Shown: positions 44,484-55,259 of the stretch, piece by piece
How the letters are laid out: each line of letters begins with the position of its first letter
How positions within the stretch are numbered: position 1 is the first letter of the stretch
DNA from: Mycobacterium kyorinense
GTDB taxonomy: Bacteria > Actinomycetota > Actinomycetes > Mycobacteriales > Mycobacteriaceae
Length of the DNA: 64,000 nt
NCBI RefSeq assembly: GCF_001672775.1
Contig: NZ_LZKJ01000045.1
Span: forward strand, 1 to 64,000
Direction: 5' to 3'
The notes under the pieces: model-generated
Database searches by the model: none
What the model was told of the DNA's origin: nothing
What the model saw: only the letters and a program-made list of their open reading frames with translations
Program-made: the position numbers and the translations under genes

Positions 44484-45850
44484 GGCGTCAAGCGGCGGTG
44501 GCTGTGATCGGCCGGATCGGTGGTATCGGCACCGATGGCATGTAACCGAGCCAGGTCATCGGCGTGAAGCCCCGGAGTTTCGTCGAGTGACCCGAGCAGC
44601 ATGTCGATTTGCTTGCGCAAAGCCGGCACCAGTTCCGCTCGGCCGGCATCGTCGACGTGAGCGATCAACATCCGCAGCACGCGAAGGATCGTCGCTGCGA
44701 CCAACGGCTGCGTCGGCGCGACGTGACGTAGTTGGTCGAATCCGTGCGCGATGTACTCCTCGGGGTCGAGTTCCCAGGGCCGCAACAGAATTCGACCTCC
44801 TGGCCCGGATATCGCCCGCCCCAGCGGCGGGGCGACGAGCAGTCGGCGAAGCAGGCTGCCGACCCGCAGGGTGGCCTCCACCGCGGTGGTCGGGTCGTTG
44901 ATCGCGGCGCTGAGCGCCCGTAGCCCGATGTCGACCAATTGCCGAAACGAGAAGTCGACGTCCTGTTGCATGGTCCGGCCGCCGGTCACCGCGATCGCGG
45001 CGGCCAGCCGGCGTCGAACCCGGTCCGCCCGCGCCGGAGACGGCCACACGGTCACCAGCGGTTCACCCTGATGCACGTAGGCACCCACCCGGGTGTCGAG
45101 CCGCACTGTCGTCCGCTCGGGCACCGTGGCCAGCAGCCGGTCGGTGTCGATTCGGCTCACCCAACCGTCGACGCGCGAGCTGACTCGCAACGACTCCGCA
45201 GGCGGCGTCATGTCGACATCGGGTGCTGGTTGCTCGCGTCGGGCAGTGTCCGCGACAGCGTCGATCACCGCCCGGCCCTCCGCTGCGATGTCGCGCACCA
45301 CTCGGCCCACCTCCAAGCGGTGGGCGAGGTGGTCGAGGTGCGCGATGATCGTGATCACCGTGACGATGGTCAGCACGACGGCCACCGTCACCGACACCCG
45401 CGGCGCCAGCTGCATGGCATGACCGTTGATGCGTGGCAGCGTGAGCACGCAGTACACGAACGTCGCCACCAGCAGTCCGATGACGACCTGGCTGAGCCGG
45501 TCCCGGATGAACGACCGCATCACCCGGGGCGACAGCTGCGAGCTCGCCAGCTGCAGGCTCACGATGGTCAGCGAGAAGATGACGCCCGCGGTGGTGATCG
45601 TCGCGCCGGCGATGGTGCTCAAGAGCCAGGTGGCGACATCGATGTCCATCGCCATCGTCAACGGCACCCGCGTCTGGGCGCCCAACGCGTTGTCGACCGT
45701 CCCGGTGACGAGGGCCAGGACGATGCCGCCGATCACAATGACGACGGGCAACAGGAATAGGCTCTCCCGGAACCGGTAGGCCGCCGCGGACCCGCGCAAC
45801 CCCCGATCAGCTCGGATACGAAAAGCTCTACGCAGCAACGGTTTACCCAT
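44480..45850 (-). CDS. DUF2254 membrane protein
   Basis: A 456-aa protein with four membrane helices in the first 180 residues (for example LFLLPVVIVIGGIVLALV and ATWLLSTIAGATITTAGVIFSLTIVSLQLASSQLSPR), followed by a cytoplasmic region with the DUF2254 block DPTTAVEATLRVGSLLRRL. Its role is unknown; the two-helix motif is reminiscent of channel-like proteins. ATG 45850 overlaps the stop of a small upstream ORF (TGATG), suggesting coupling; GTG 45856 is an alternative start. Confidence 0.8.
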   Translation of the reverse strand: MGKPLLRRAFRIRADRGLRGSAAAYRFRESLFLLPVVIVIGGIVLALVTGTVDNALGAQTRVPLTMAMDIDVATWLLSTIAGATITTAGVIFSLTIVSLQLASSQLSPRVMRSFIRDRLSQVVIGLLVATFVYCVLTLPRINGHAMQLAPRVSVTVAVVLTIVTVITIIAHLDHLAHRLEVGRVVRDIAAEGRAVIDAVADTARREQPAPDVDMTPPAESLRVSSRVDGWVSRIDTDRLLATVPERTTVRLDTRVGAYVHQGEPLVTVWPSPARADRVRRRLAAAIAVTGGRTMQQDVDFSFRQLVDIGLRALSAAINDPTTAVEATLRVGSLLRRLLVAPPLGRAISGPGGRILLRPWELDPEEYIAHGFDQLRHVAPTQPLVAATILRVLRMLIAHVDDAGRAELVPALRKQIDMLLGSLDETPGLHADDLARLHAIGADTTDPADHSHRRLTP

Positions 45851-45966
45851 CAGCACGCCGACCTGAGGCCACGCAGCGAAGCGGCATTGCCAGCGCTCGG
45901 CGTGCCCGAGCGCCGGGTCTGCGTCGCGGACTCCTCGACTAGCGCTGCAGCCATGATGTCTGTCAC
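45850..45966 (-). CDS. Candidate 38-codon small ORF coupled to the DUF2254 gene
   Basis: A 38-aa ORF beginning MTDIMAAALVEESATQTRRS and ending in RSAC. Its GTG at 45966 is preceded by a full AAAGGAG Shine-Dalgarno sequence (minus strand, 45980-45974) at 7-nt spacing. Its TGA overlaps the ATG of the DUF2254 gene as TGATG. No family is recognised. It may encode a real small protein or serve as a leader that delivers ribosomes to the downstream gene. Confidence 0.5.
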   Translation of the reverse strand: MTDIMAAALVEESATQTRRSGTPSAGNAASLRGLRSAC

Positions 45967-45980
45967 CCTAAGACTCCTTT

Positions 45981-46195
45981 GGTGATGGGGATTACCCGTG
46001 GTGCAGCGCGTCAACAACCCTTTTGCCGGGCAAGGAATTTCATCCGTGGGGGGTCTGCGTCGATTACAGTGGCGCTCACAGCGTCGACCGCACGCCCGTG
46101 GGCGCCGCCCATTCGGTGTGTCGCAAATCAACCATCTGATCCGGCAAAGCGATACTGTCTTGGGTTGGCGTAGCAACCGACACCTGGGAGGGTAA
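45981..46195. other. Divergent intergenic region (small ORF/DUF2254 and UspA gene)
   Basis: This 215-bp region contains the promoters for both directions. A GATACT at 46151-46156 is a candidate -10 for the UspA gene, and GGGAGG at 46188-46193 is its ribosome site. TTGACG on the minus strand (about 46004-46009) could be a -35 for the small ORF, though no well-spaced -10 accompanies it. No gene or strong repeat was seen. Confidence 0.4.
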
Positions 46196-46642
46196 ATGAG
46201 CGCCTATCGGACCGTGGTGGTAGGAACCGACGGCTCGGACTCGTCGCTGCGCGCGGTGGACCGCGCAGGCACCATCGCCGCCGGGGCGAACGCGCAGTTG
46301 ATCATCGCGACGGCCTACCTGCCCCAGCACGAGGACCCGCGCGCGGCCGACGCCCTGAAGGACGAAAGCTACAAGGTGGCGGGCAGCGCCCCGATCTATG
46401 CGATCCTGCGCGAAGCCAAGGAGCGGGCGAACGCCGCGGGCGCGCAGAACATCGAGGAGCGATCGGTCGTCGGCGCCCCGGTCGACGCGCTGGTCGGCCT
46501 CGCCGAGGAGGTCAAAGCCGACCTCTTGGTGGTCGGCAATGTCGGCCTGAACACGATCGCCGGCCGGCTGCTGGGCTCGGTGCCGGCCAACGTCTCGCGT
46601 CGGGCCAAAGTCGACGTCTTGATCGTGCACACCACCACGTGA
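46196..46642 (+). CDS. Universal stress protein (UspA family, Rv1636 type)
   Basis: A 148-aa single-domain cytosolic UspA protein. TVVVGTDGSDSSLRAVDRA at the N-terminus and the nucleotide-binding loop VVGNVGLNTIAGRLLGSVPANVSRRAKVDVLIVHT are intact. The M. tuberculosis counterpart Rv1636 (TB15.3) is an abundant cAMP-binding protein (established knowledge), and two adenylate cyclase genes lie in this same window. A strong GGGAGG ribosome site precedes ATG 46196. Confidence 0.94.
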   Translation: MSAYRTVVVGTDGSDSSLRAVDRAGTIAAGANAQLIIATAYLPQHEDPRAADALKDESYKVAGSAPIYAILREAKERANAAGAQNIEERSVVGAPVDALVGLAEEVKADLLVVGNVGLNTIAGRLLGSVPANVSRRAKVDVLIVHTTT

Positions 46643-46658
46643 GTTGCCTCCTGCGTTC

Positions 46659-47447
46659 GTGATCGATTCCGCCAAATACGGCCCGTGGGCGGTCATCGCG
46701 GGCGGCTCGGAAGGTGTTGGCGCCGAATTCGCCCGGTTGCTGGCCGAAGCGGGTCTGAACCTGGTGCTGATTGCCCGCAAGCCCGACCCGTTGGCCGAGA
46801 CCGCTGAGCGCTGCCGCCGGTACGGCCACGAGGTCCGCACTGTGCCGATCGATCTGAGTGACACCGCTGCCAGCGTCCGCATCGCCGAGGCAACCGCGGG
46901 CCTCGACGTCGGGTTGTTGATCCTCAACGCCGGCGCCAACACGCACAGCCGCGAGTTCCTCGACGGCGATCTGGCGGAGTTCCAGCGCGTCATCGATCTC
47001 AACCTCTCCACACCGCTGGCGCTCATTCACCACTACGGGCAGCCGATGCGCGCCCGCGGGCGGGGCGGCATTGTGTTGATCGGATCGCTCGCTGGCTACC
47101 TGGGCTCGGTGCGGCACACGGTCTACGGCGGTGTCAAGGCATTCGGACGCATCTTCGCTGAAGGGCTCTGGCTGGAGCTTCGCGAGCACGGCGTCGACGT
47201 GCTGGAGTTGGTGCTGGGCGTGACCCGGACACCGGCGATGGAACGGGTGGGCCTGAATTTCGATGTTCCCGGCATGACCGTGTCCGATCCTGCCGACGTC
47301 GCGCGCGAGGGGCTGGAGTGGCTGTCGCGCGGACCTGTGCGTGTGGTCAGCGGAAACGAGGAGATTGTGGCCATGCGCAGTGACCCCGACCGGGCTGCGG
47401 CGGTGCTGGGCGCGCACCGAACGATGCAGCGGCTGATGGGCTCGTGA
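46659..47447 (+). CDS. Short-chain dehydrogenase/reductase
   Basis: A 262-aa classical-type SDR. The dinucleotide loop is GGSEGVG (residues 15-21), NAG lies at 90-92, and the catalytic set is Ser143, Tyr156 and Lys160 (YGGVK). NADP(H) use is likely from the Arg-Lys pair after the second strand (IARKPDP). GTG 46659 gives the most sensible N-terminus; TTG 46644 is the other option. The substrate is unknown. It overlaps the next gene by 4 bp and starts 16 bp after the UspA gene, so the three may form one transcript. Confidence 0.87.
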   Translation: MIDSAKYGPWAVIAGGSEGVGAEFARLLAEAGLNLVLIARKPDPLAETAERCRRYGHEVRTVPIDLSDTAASVRIAEATAGLDVGLLILNAGANTHSREFLDGDLAEFQRVIDLNLSTPLALIHHYGQPMRARGRGGIVLIGSLAGYLGSVRHTVYGGVKAFGRIFAEGLWLELREHGVDVLELVLGVTRTPAMERVGLNFDVPGMTVSDPADVAREGLEWLSRGPVRVVSGNEEIVAMRSDPDRAAAVLGAHRTMQRLMGS

Positions 47448-47917
47448 CCGCCGAGGAGCGACTGGCCGCCTTGGAGCAGCGGCTGCGCCGGGTGGAGGAC
47501 GAGCTGGCGATCAGCCGGCTGCTGGCCTCCTACGGCCCGTTGGTCGACGCCGGCGACGCCGATGCGGTGGCCGAGTTATGGGCCGAGGACGGTGAATACG
47601 ACGTCGAAGGTTGGCACATGCGCAGCCGCGCCGACGTCGCCGACATGGTCCGCTCGTCGGCCCATCAAGGCCTGATTCGGGGCGGTTCGGCACACTTCCT
47701 GGGCCCGGTCCACGTCGACGTCGACGGCGACGATGCCGTTGCGGTGTGCGAGTCGATCCTGGTTCGCCGCAGCGATGACGGCAGCGGCTACCGGGTGTGG
47801 CGAGCCGGGGCCAACCGGATCACGCTGCGACGGGCGGCGTCGGGCTGGCAGATCGTCAAGCGCATGACCCGAGCGCTCGACGGCTCGGAGGAGGCGCGGG
47901 CGTTGCTGCGCCACTGA
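47444..47917 (+). CDS. SnoaL/NTF2-like fold protein
   Basis: A 157-aa protein with the SnoaL-like pattern: a leading coiled segment (LAALEQRLRRVEDE), LLASYGPLVDAGDADAVAELWAEDGEYDVEG, then HFLGPVHVDVDGDDAVAVCES and YRVWRAGANRITLRRAASGWQIVKR. Relatives act as small-molecule isomerases, cyclases or binding proteins. Its GTG overlaps the SDR stop (GTGA), so it probably works with that enzyme. Confidence 0.82.
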   Translation: MTAEERLAALEQRLRRVEDELAISRLLASYGPLVDAGDADAVAELWAEDGEYDVEGWHMRSRADVADMVRSSAHQGLIRGGSAHFLGPVHVDVDGDDAVAVCESILVRRSDDGSGYRVWRAGANRITLRRAASGWQIVKRMTRALDGSEEARALLRH

Positions 47918-47923
47918 ACCGGC

Positions 47924-49387
47924 TCAGCGGCGGCGAGCGCGCACGACAGCCAGCGCACCGGTGCCGGCGAGGACGGTGAACGCCAGCACCAGAACCCAGT
48001 CGCCCAGCCGCTGGTAGGCGGTGTCGCGCGCGTCGAGCGGAACAGTGACGACCACCGCGCCGCGGTAACTCGACGGGCACCAGGCAAGCCTGCGGCCGCG
48101 CGCGTCGAATGCAGCGCTGTCGCCCGACAATCCGGCGTGTACCGCCGGGCGGCCGACTTCGGCGGCGCGTACCGCGACCATCGCCGCCAATTGCGGTTGG
48201 GCCCAACTCCCTTGAAATGTCGAGGTCGAACTTTGGTAGACGAGCAGCTGCGCCCCGAGTTCCACCTCGCGGCGGGGCAGGTCGGGAAACGCTGCCTCGA
48301 AACTGATCAGCGGTCCGAGTGCCAGGTCGCCAGCGTGCAGCACCACCTGGTCGCTGCCGCGGTGCCGGTCCTCGCCGGCGGCCTTGGTGTGCCCGGTGAT
48401 CGGCCCCAGCAGCGAACGCAGCGGCACGTATTCGCCGAACGGCACCAGCCGGGTTTTGCGGTAGCCGCCCAGTGCGCCGTGCGGCCCGATCAACAGAGAC
48501 GACTTGTAGATGCCGCCGGTCGGCGCGCGGGCGTCGACGTTGACGAGCAGGTCCGCACCCACCCGCCGGGACAGGTCCGTCAGCTCCTGCATGGTGTCCG
48601 GGTGGTCGGCGGGATCCACTCCGACGCTGCTTTCGCCCCACACGACCACATCCGGTCGTTGACCTACCAGCGTGCGAGTGAGCGCCGCACTGGCCGCCGC
48701 TCGGGCGGTCGAGTCGTCGATCACGCCGGGCTGCACCAGCGCCACCCGGGCTGTGGGGCTGCCGGCGGTCGGCGCTTCGAGTACGAAGCTGACTGGCCCG
48801 ACACCTGCACACACCGCCGCCGCGGCGACCATCGGGATGGCGCGCCTCCGGTGCACAATTGCCCCGGCGATACCGGTATTGACGGCGACCACCAGAAAGC
48901 TGGTCAGCCACATCCCGCCGAGCGAGGCCGACGCCAACGTGACGGGCTGGTTCCACTGTGACGCACCCAGCGCGGCCCACGGACCGCCCAGCGCGGGCCA
49001 CGACCGCACCGCCTCGGCCGCCACCCAGGCGCTGGGCAACACGACCATGGCCGCCAGCGGTCGATGCACCGTGCCGGGCGGGGCCAAGAGCCGGTGGGCG
49101 GCAAAACCCCACGGCAGCCACAACGCGCCGAGTCCGGCGGCCAGCAGTAGCAGCAGGGGACCGCTGCTGGGCAGCAGCCAGTACTGCGTGGCCAGCACAT
49201 AGCCGGCCAGGCCGCACCACGCCCGTACCGCGCCGTCGGCCGGAGTCGGTGCGGCCCGCACGACGAGCAACAGCGGAACCACACCGAACCAGGCCAGGCA
49301 CCACCAGGACGGCGCCGGGAAGGCAAGCGCCGGCAGCGCGCCGAGAACCAACGCCGCCGCGTACCCCCGCAAGCGACGGAAGGTCAC
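47924..49387 (-). CDS. Apolipoprotein N-acyltransferase-like protein with Ser in place of the catalytic Cys
   Basis: A 487-aa protein: about six N-terminal membrane helices (residues 1-200), then a carbon-nitrogen hydrolase domain of the Lnt type. Glu252 (WGESS), Lys311 (YRKTRLVPFGEYVP) and the second Glu are present, but the position expected for the catalytic Cys is Ser362 (LISFEAAFPDL, where active Lnt has a Cys). I recall the same substitution in a second Lnt homologue of slow-growing mycobacteria. The main mycobacterial Lnt is fused to Ppm1 elsewhere. GTG 49387 overlaps the stop of the Hsp70-like gene (GTGA). Confidence 0.85.
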   Translation of the reverse strand: MTFRRLRGYAAALVLGALPALAFPAPSWWCLAWFGVVPLLLVVRAAPTPADGAVRAWCGLAGYVLATQYWLLPSSGPLLLLLAAGLGALWLPWGFAAHRLLAPPGTVHRPLAAMVVLPSAWVAAEAVRSWPALGGPWAALGASQWNQPVTLASASLGGMWLTSFLVVAVNTGIAGAIVHRRRAIPMVAAAAVCAGVGPVSFVLEAPTAGSPTARVALVQPGVIDDSTARAAASAALTRTLVGQRPDVVVWGESSVGVDPADHPDTMQELTDLSRRVGADLLVNVDARAPTGGIYKSSLLIGPHGALGGYRKTRLVPFGEYVPLRSLLGPITGHTKAAGEDRHRGSDQVVLHAGDLALGPLISFEAAFPDLPRREVELGAQLLVYQSSTSTFQGSWAQPQLAAMVAVRAAEVGRPAVHAGLSGDSAAFDARGRRLAWCPSSYRGAVVVTVPLDARDTAYQRLGDWVLVLAFTVLAGTGALAVVRARRR

Positions 49388-50895
49388 GCGCTGGCGAGGG
49401 CGTGCCGCGTCAGCCGGAAGGTTCGGGTCAGCCGGTCCGGTTGCGTCGACAAGGTGACCTCGACAGCTCCGCCCGGCGTGACGATGTAGCGCTCCTCGAC
49501 ATCGGGCCCGTCGTCGCGCCGGCGCACCGGCCGGTGTCCGAGGTCGTGGTCGTCGTGCAGGTCCGGGTCGAACGGGAAGAACACCGAGTCGTAGGGCATC
49601 ACGTCGCCGTCGGGGCGGCCGTCGCGCAGCCGACTGCATTCCACGAACCGGAAATGCCCGATGTTGTGCGCGGCCCGATAGCTTCGGGTGACCACCAGGG
49701 GAGGCTGGCCGTCGGCGGGCAATTGCACGCCCTTGGGCACGATCGGGTCGAAACTGACGTCGGCGCCCGCATGCGCCTCCCGGAAGACCCCGAAGTGCCG
49801 CGAAAGCCGTTCGGACAGCGCGAATCCCGCTTCTCTGTCGAGGAAGACGGCCAGTCCGATCGCGGTCGCGGCGAAGGGGTGCGGTGAGCGTTTGACCCGT
49901 TTCTCGTCGAACTTTTCATTGCGGTCGGCGCGCAGCATCCGGGCGATCAGCGGGAAACTGCCGGCCCCGCCCACCACGTAGATGCCCGCCACCTCGGACC
50001 ACTGTGCGCCGTGCAACACATGCCCGAGGACGTCGATGGTCTTGGCGACGAGCGGTGAACAAGCCGCGTAGACGTCGTCGATCGGACACGAGAACGGCGG
50101 CTTGCCGACCGCGTCGAGGTCGACCAGAAAGCGGCGGGTGTTCGGGCCGACGGCTTCTTTGCGCGCCGCGCACTCCTCGAGCAGCAGGTCCTGCGCTGCG
50201 GCGTCGAGGTTGCGGAGTTTGGCGCCGTTGCGGACCAGCGTGAGGATCTCCGCGTCGAAGTCGTCGCCGCCAAGGCGCTGGATGCCTTCGCTGGTGACGA
50301 CCTCGTTGAGCCGGCCCGTCATCCTCAGCAGCGACGCGTCGAACGTGCCGCCGCCCAAGTCGTAGATCAGCACATACTCGCGTTTGGCGCTGATCGTCGA
50401 GCGATATCGGTGCGCATACTCGAAGCCGGCCGCCGAGGGCTCGTTGAGCAAGGCGATGACCTCGAAGCCGGCTTGGGCAAAGGCGTCCAGGGTTAAAAAC
50501 CGTTGGGCGCTCGACGCATTGGCCGGCACGCTGACCGCGGCCTCGATCCGCTCGCCGGGGGCCAGGTCGACGTTGGAGCGGTGCTGCAGATCCCTCTTGA
50601 ACTGGGCGAGCAGTCCCGCGAACAGGTCGGCCACCCGGTGGGGGCGACCGGCCAGTTGCACCGTTGTCCGCGGCCCGGCGTCGTTGAGCAGCCGTTTGAA
50701 CGATCGCAGCAGCGACCAGCCCGGTTCGTGGCGCACCGCGGCGGCGTCCAGGCCGAAGCGCAGTTCCCCGGACTCGTGGGCGGCGATCACCGACGGCCAG
50801 GTGTCCACACCGTCGAACGACGCCACCGGGTAGTTGCCCCGGTCGACGACTGCCGCGACCGTGTGCGTTGTGCCGAAGTCGATGCCCACCCTCAT
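49384..50895 (-). CDS. Hsp70/actin-fold ATPase-like protein
   Basis: A 503-aa Hsp70-family protein. The nucleotide-binding domain has phosphate-1 GIDFGTTHT (residues 4-12), NEPSAAGFEYAHRY as connect 1, phosphate-2 YDLGGGTFDASL and the adenosine motif VVGGAGSFPLIARML. The region after about residue 370 does not look like a DnaK substrate-binding domain. It is therefore an Hsp70-like ATPase with a divergent C-terminus, not DnaK. It is translationally coupled to the Lnt-like gene. TACACT ends 8 nt before ATG 50895. Confidence 0.87.
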   Translation of the reverse strand: MRVGIDFGTTHTVAAVVDRGNYPVASFDGVDTWPSVIAAHESGELRFGLDAAAVRHEPGWSLLRSFKRLLNDAGPRTTVQLAGRPHRVADLFAGLLAQFKRDLQHRSNVDLAPGERIEAAVSVPANASSAQRFLTLDAFAQAGFEVIALLNEPSAAGFEYAHRYRSTISAKREYVLIYDLGGGTFDASLLRMTGRLNEVVTSEGIQRLGGDDFDAEILTLVRNGAKLRNLDAAAQDLLLEECAARKEAVGPNTRRFLVDLDAVGKPPFSCPIDDVYAACSPLVAKTIDVLGHVLHGAQWSEVAGIYVVGGAGSFPLIARMLRADRNEKFDEKRVKRSPHPFAATAIGLAVFLDREAGFALSERLSRHFGVFREAHAGADVSFDPIVPKGVQLPADGQPPLVVTRSYRAAHNIGHFRFVECSRLRDGRPDGDVMPYDSVFFPFDPDLHDDHDLGHRPVRRRDDGPDVEERYIVTPGGAVEVTLSTQPDRLTRTFRLTRHALASA

Positions 50896-50903
50896 CTCGC
50901 CAG

Positions 50904-50909
50904 AGTGTA
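50904..50909 (-). promoter_or_regulatory. -10 hexamer TACACT of the Hsp70-like/Lnt-like operon
   Basis: On the minus strand TACACT ends 8 nt before ATG 50895. Confidence 0.45.
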
Positions 50910-50936
50910 GGCGGTGCAGCGCGTTTCGCGGCGCTT

Positions 50937-51614
50937 TTACCAGCCGCGCTCGCGCCACTCGGCGAGGTTGGGCCGCTCGGCACCGAGCGTGGTGTCGTCG
51001 CCGTGGCCGGGGTAGACGACGGTGGCGTCGTCGTAGACGTCGAACACCCGGGTCGTTACGTCGTCGAGCAGCTGGGTGAAGTCGCCCGGCTGCCAGGTTT
51101 TGCCGACTCCGCCGGGGAACAGGCAGTCGCCGGTGAACAGTTGAGTGGCGCCGCCGACGGCGGGGCCGTCGAGCGCCAACGCGATCGAGCCGGGGGTGTG
51201 GCCCCGCAAATGAATGACGTCGAAGGTCAGCTTGCCGATCTGCACCGTGTCGCCGCCGGCGAGCAGACGATCCGGTTTGACCGGCAGCGGATCGGCGTCG
51301 ATCTCGTGCGCGGCCGTCGGGGCGCCGGTGGCGTCGGCCAGGGCTTTCAGCGCCTGCCAGTGGTCGAAGTGCTGGTGGCTGGTCACGATCAGCGACACCG
51401 TGGGGGCGTAGCGTCGCACCAGGTCGACCAGGATCTCGGCGTCGTTGGCGGCGTCGATCAGCAGCGTTTCGCCGGTCTCGGAACACGTCACCAGGTAGGC
51501 GTTGTTGTCCATGGGGCCGACCGACGTCTTGACGATCGTCGCGCCCGGCAGGGTGCGACGGGCGGCGGAGCCCGGTTCGACGTGCCCGGTGTAGTTGTCG
51601 TCGAGGGTGGTCAT
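50937..51614 (-). CDS. Metallo-beta-lactamase-fold hydrolase (Rv1637c type, glyoxalase II-like)
   Basis: A 225-aa zinc hydrolase with the metal motif SHQHFDH (His80, His82, Asp84, His85), RGHTPGS, a [13 protein letters not shown] loop and a C-terminal PGHGDDT. The subgroup includes hydroxyacylglutathione hydrolase and other thioester hydrolases; the substrate here is unknown. ATG 51614 has TACCGT ending 7 nt upstream. It is divergent from uvrA, as in M. tuberculosis. Confidence 0.9.
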   Translation of the reverse strand: MTTLDDNYTGHVEPGSAARRTLPGATIVKTSVGPMDNNAYLVTCSETGETLLIDAANDAEILVDLVRRYAPTVSLIVTSHQHFDHWQALKALADATGAPTAAHEIDADPLPVKPDRLLAGGDTVQIGKLTFDVIHLRGHTPGSIALALDGPAVGGATQLFTGDCLFPGGVGKTWQPGDFTQLLDDVTTRVFDVYDDATVVYPGHGDDTTLGAERPNLAEWRERGW

Positions 51615-51621
51615 ACCGGTC

Positions 51622-51627
51622 ACGGTA
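51622..51627 (-). promoter_or_regulatory. -10 hexamer TACCGT of the metallo-hydrolase gene
   Basis: On the minus strand TACCGT ends 7 nt before ATG 51614, the leaderless arrangement. Confidence 0.45.
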
Positions 51628-51705
51628 CTGGTCGGGAGTTGCTTGTCGGTACCGGCACATAGCATGGAAAACGACGTGTGTGATGAGTCGTTGGAAAGGA
51701 ACGCG

Positions 51706-54602
<2,897 letters not shown>

Positions 54603-54606
<4 letters not shown>

Positions 54607-54821
54607 CGACGTGTGTCCTTGCGCATCGACGCGCGGATTTCGGCCAGTCGCTCAGCCGCCGCCTGTTCCCGCTCCCGGTACTGCTCGTCGACGCTGCGGC
54701 CCTCGGCGCTTTCAGCGTCCAGTTCGGCTGCGCCGGCGGATGTTTGGTAGCGGGTCTCGATCTTCTCGCGAACCGATTCGAACGTCGGCGTACCGGAGTC
54801 GTCGTAATCCGGGTCGGGCAT
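54603..54821 (-). CDS. Small conserved hypothetical protein (Rv1638A type)
   Basis: A 72-aa highly charged protein, probably helical: [22 protein letters not shown] at the N-terminus and a Glu/Arg-rich [21 protein letters not shown] segment that could form a coiled coil. No function is known. The position after uvrA on the opposite strand is conserved. TAGCCT ends 6 nt before ATG 54821. It overlaps the uvrA end by 4 bp. Confidence 0.75.
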
Positions 54822-54827
54822 GGCGCC

Positions 54828-54833
54828 AGGCTA
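54828..54833 (-). promoter_or_regulatory. -10 hexamer TAGCCT of the Rv1638A-type gene
   Basis: On the minus strand TAGCCT ends 6 nt before ATG 54821. It overlaps the stop of the upstream DUF6653-type gene. Confidence 0.5.
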
Positions 54834-55247
54834 CCTGCCGCGGTCGAGGTAGCGCACCATCTGCTGCCAGTACACCATCGTCAGCGCCATCGCGACCGCG
54901 GTCGCCGTTGCCGCTGCGACGAGGCGGCGGCGACGCGCGGCGACGATCGCAACGACAGTGGCAACCGACGTCGCGGCGCTCACCACCGCGGCGCTGTCCT
55001 TAGGCCGGTGGGTGATCCACAGCTCCTCGCCCAGCATGGCGCGAGTAGCCCAGTTGCTCTGGTCGACCGGTTCCGGGAACACCACCGGGTTGACCGCAAA
55101 CCACAGCCCGACCGCTGCCGCATGGCTCCACTTGCGGGTCCACACCGGCAGCAAGACCAGCGGTGTGCTCGCCCAACGGGTCCATGCGCTCCACGGATTG
55201 CTGTGCCGCGCGAATATCGCGCGGCGGATGCGTGCGATCGATGTCAT
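54831..55247 (-). CDS. DUF6653-type small membrane protein
   Basis: A 138-aa protein with the family-like blocks FARHSNPWSAWTRWASTPLVLLPVW and NPVVFPEPVDQSNWATRAMLGEELW, and two hydrophobic helices near the C-terminus (AATSVATVVAIVAA and LVAAATATAVAMALTMVYWQQMV). The function is unknown. TAACCT ends 6 nt before ATG 55247. Confidence 0.72.
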   Translation of the reverse strand: MTSIARIRRAIFARHSNPWSAWTRWASTPLVLLPVWTRKWSHAAAVGLWFAVNPVVFPEPVDQSNWATRAMLGEELWITHRPKDSAAVVSAATSVATVVAIVAARRRRLVAAATATAVAMALTMVYWQQMVRYLDRGR

Positions 55248-55253
55248 CAGGCG

Positions 55254-55259
55254 AGGTTA
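55254..55259 (-). promoter_or_regulatory. -10 hexamer TAACCT of the DUF6653-type gene
   Basis: On the minus strand TAACCT ends 6 nt before ATG 55247. Confidence 0.5.
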
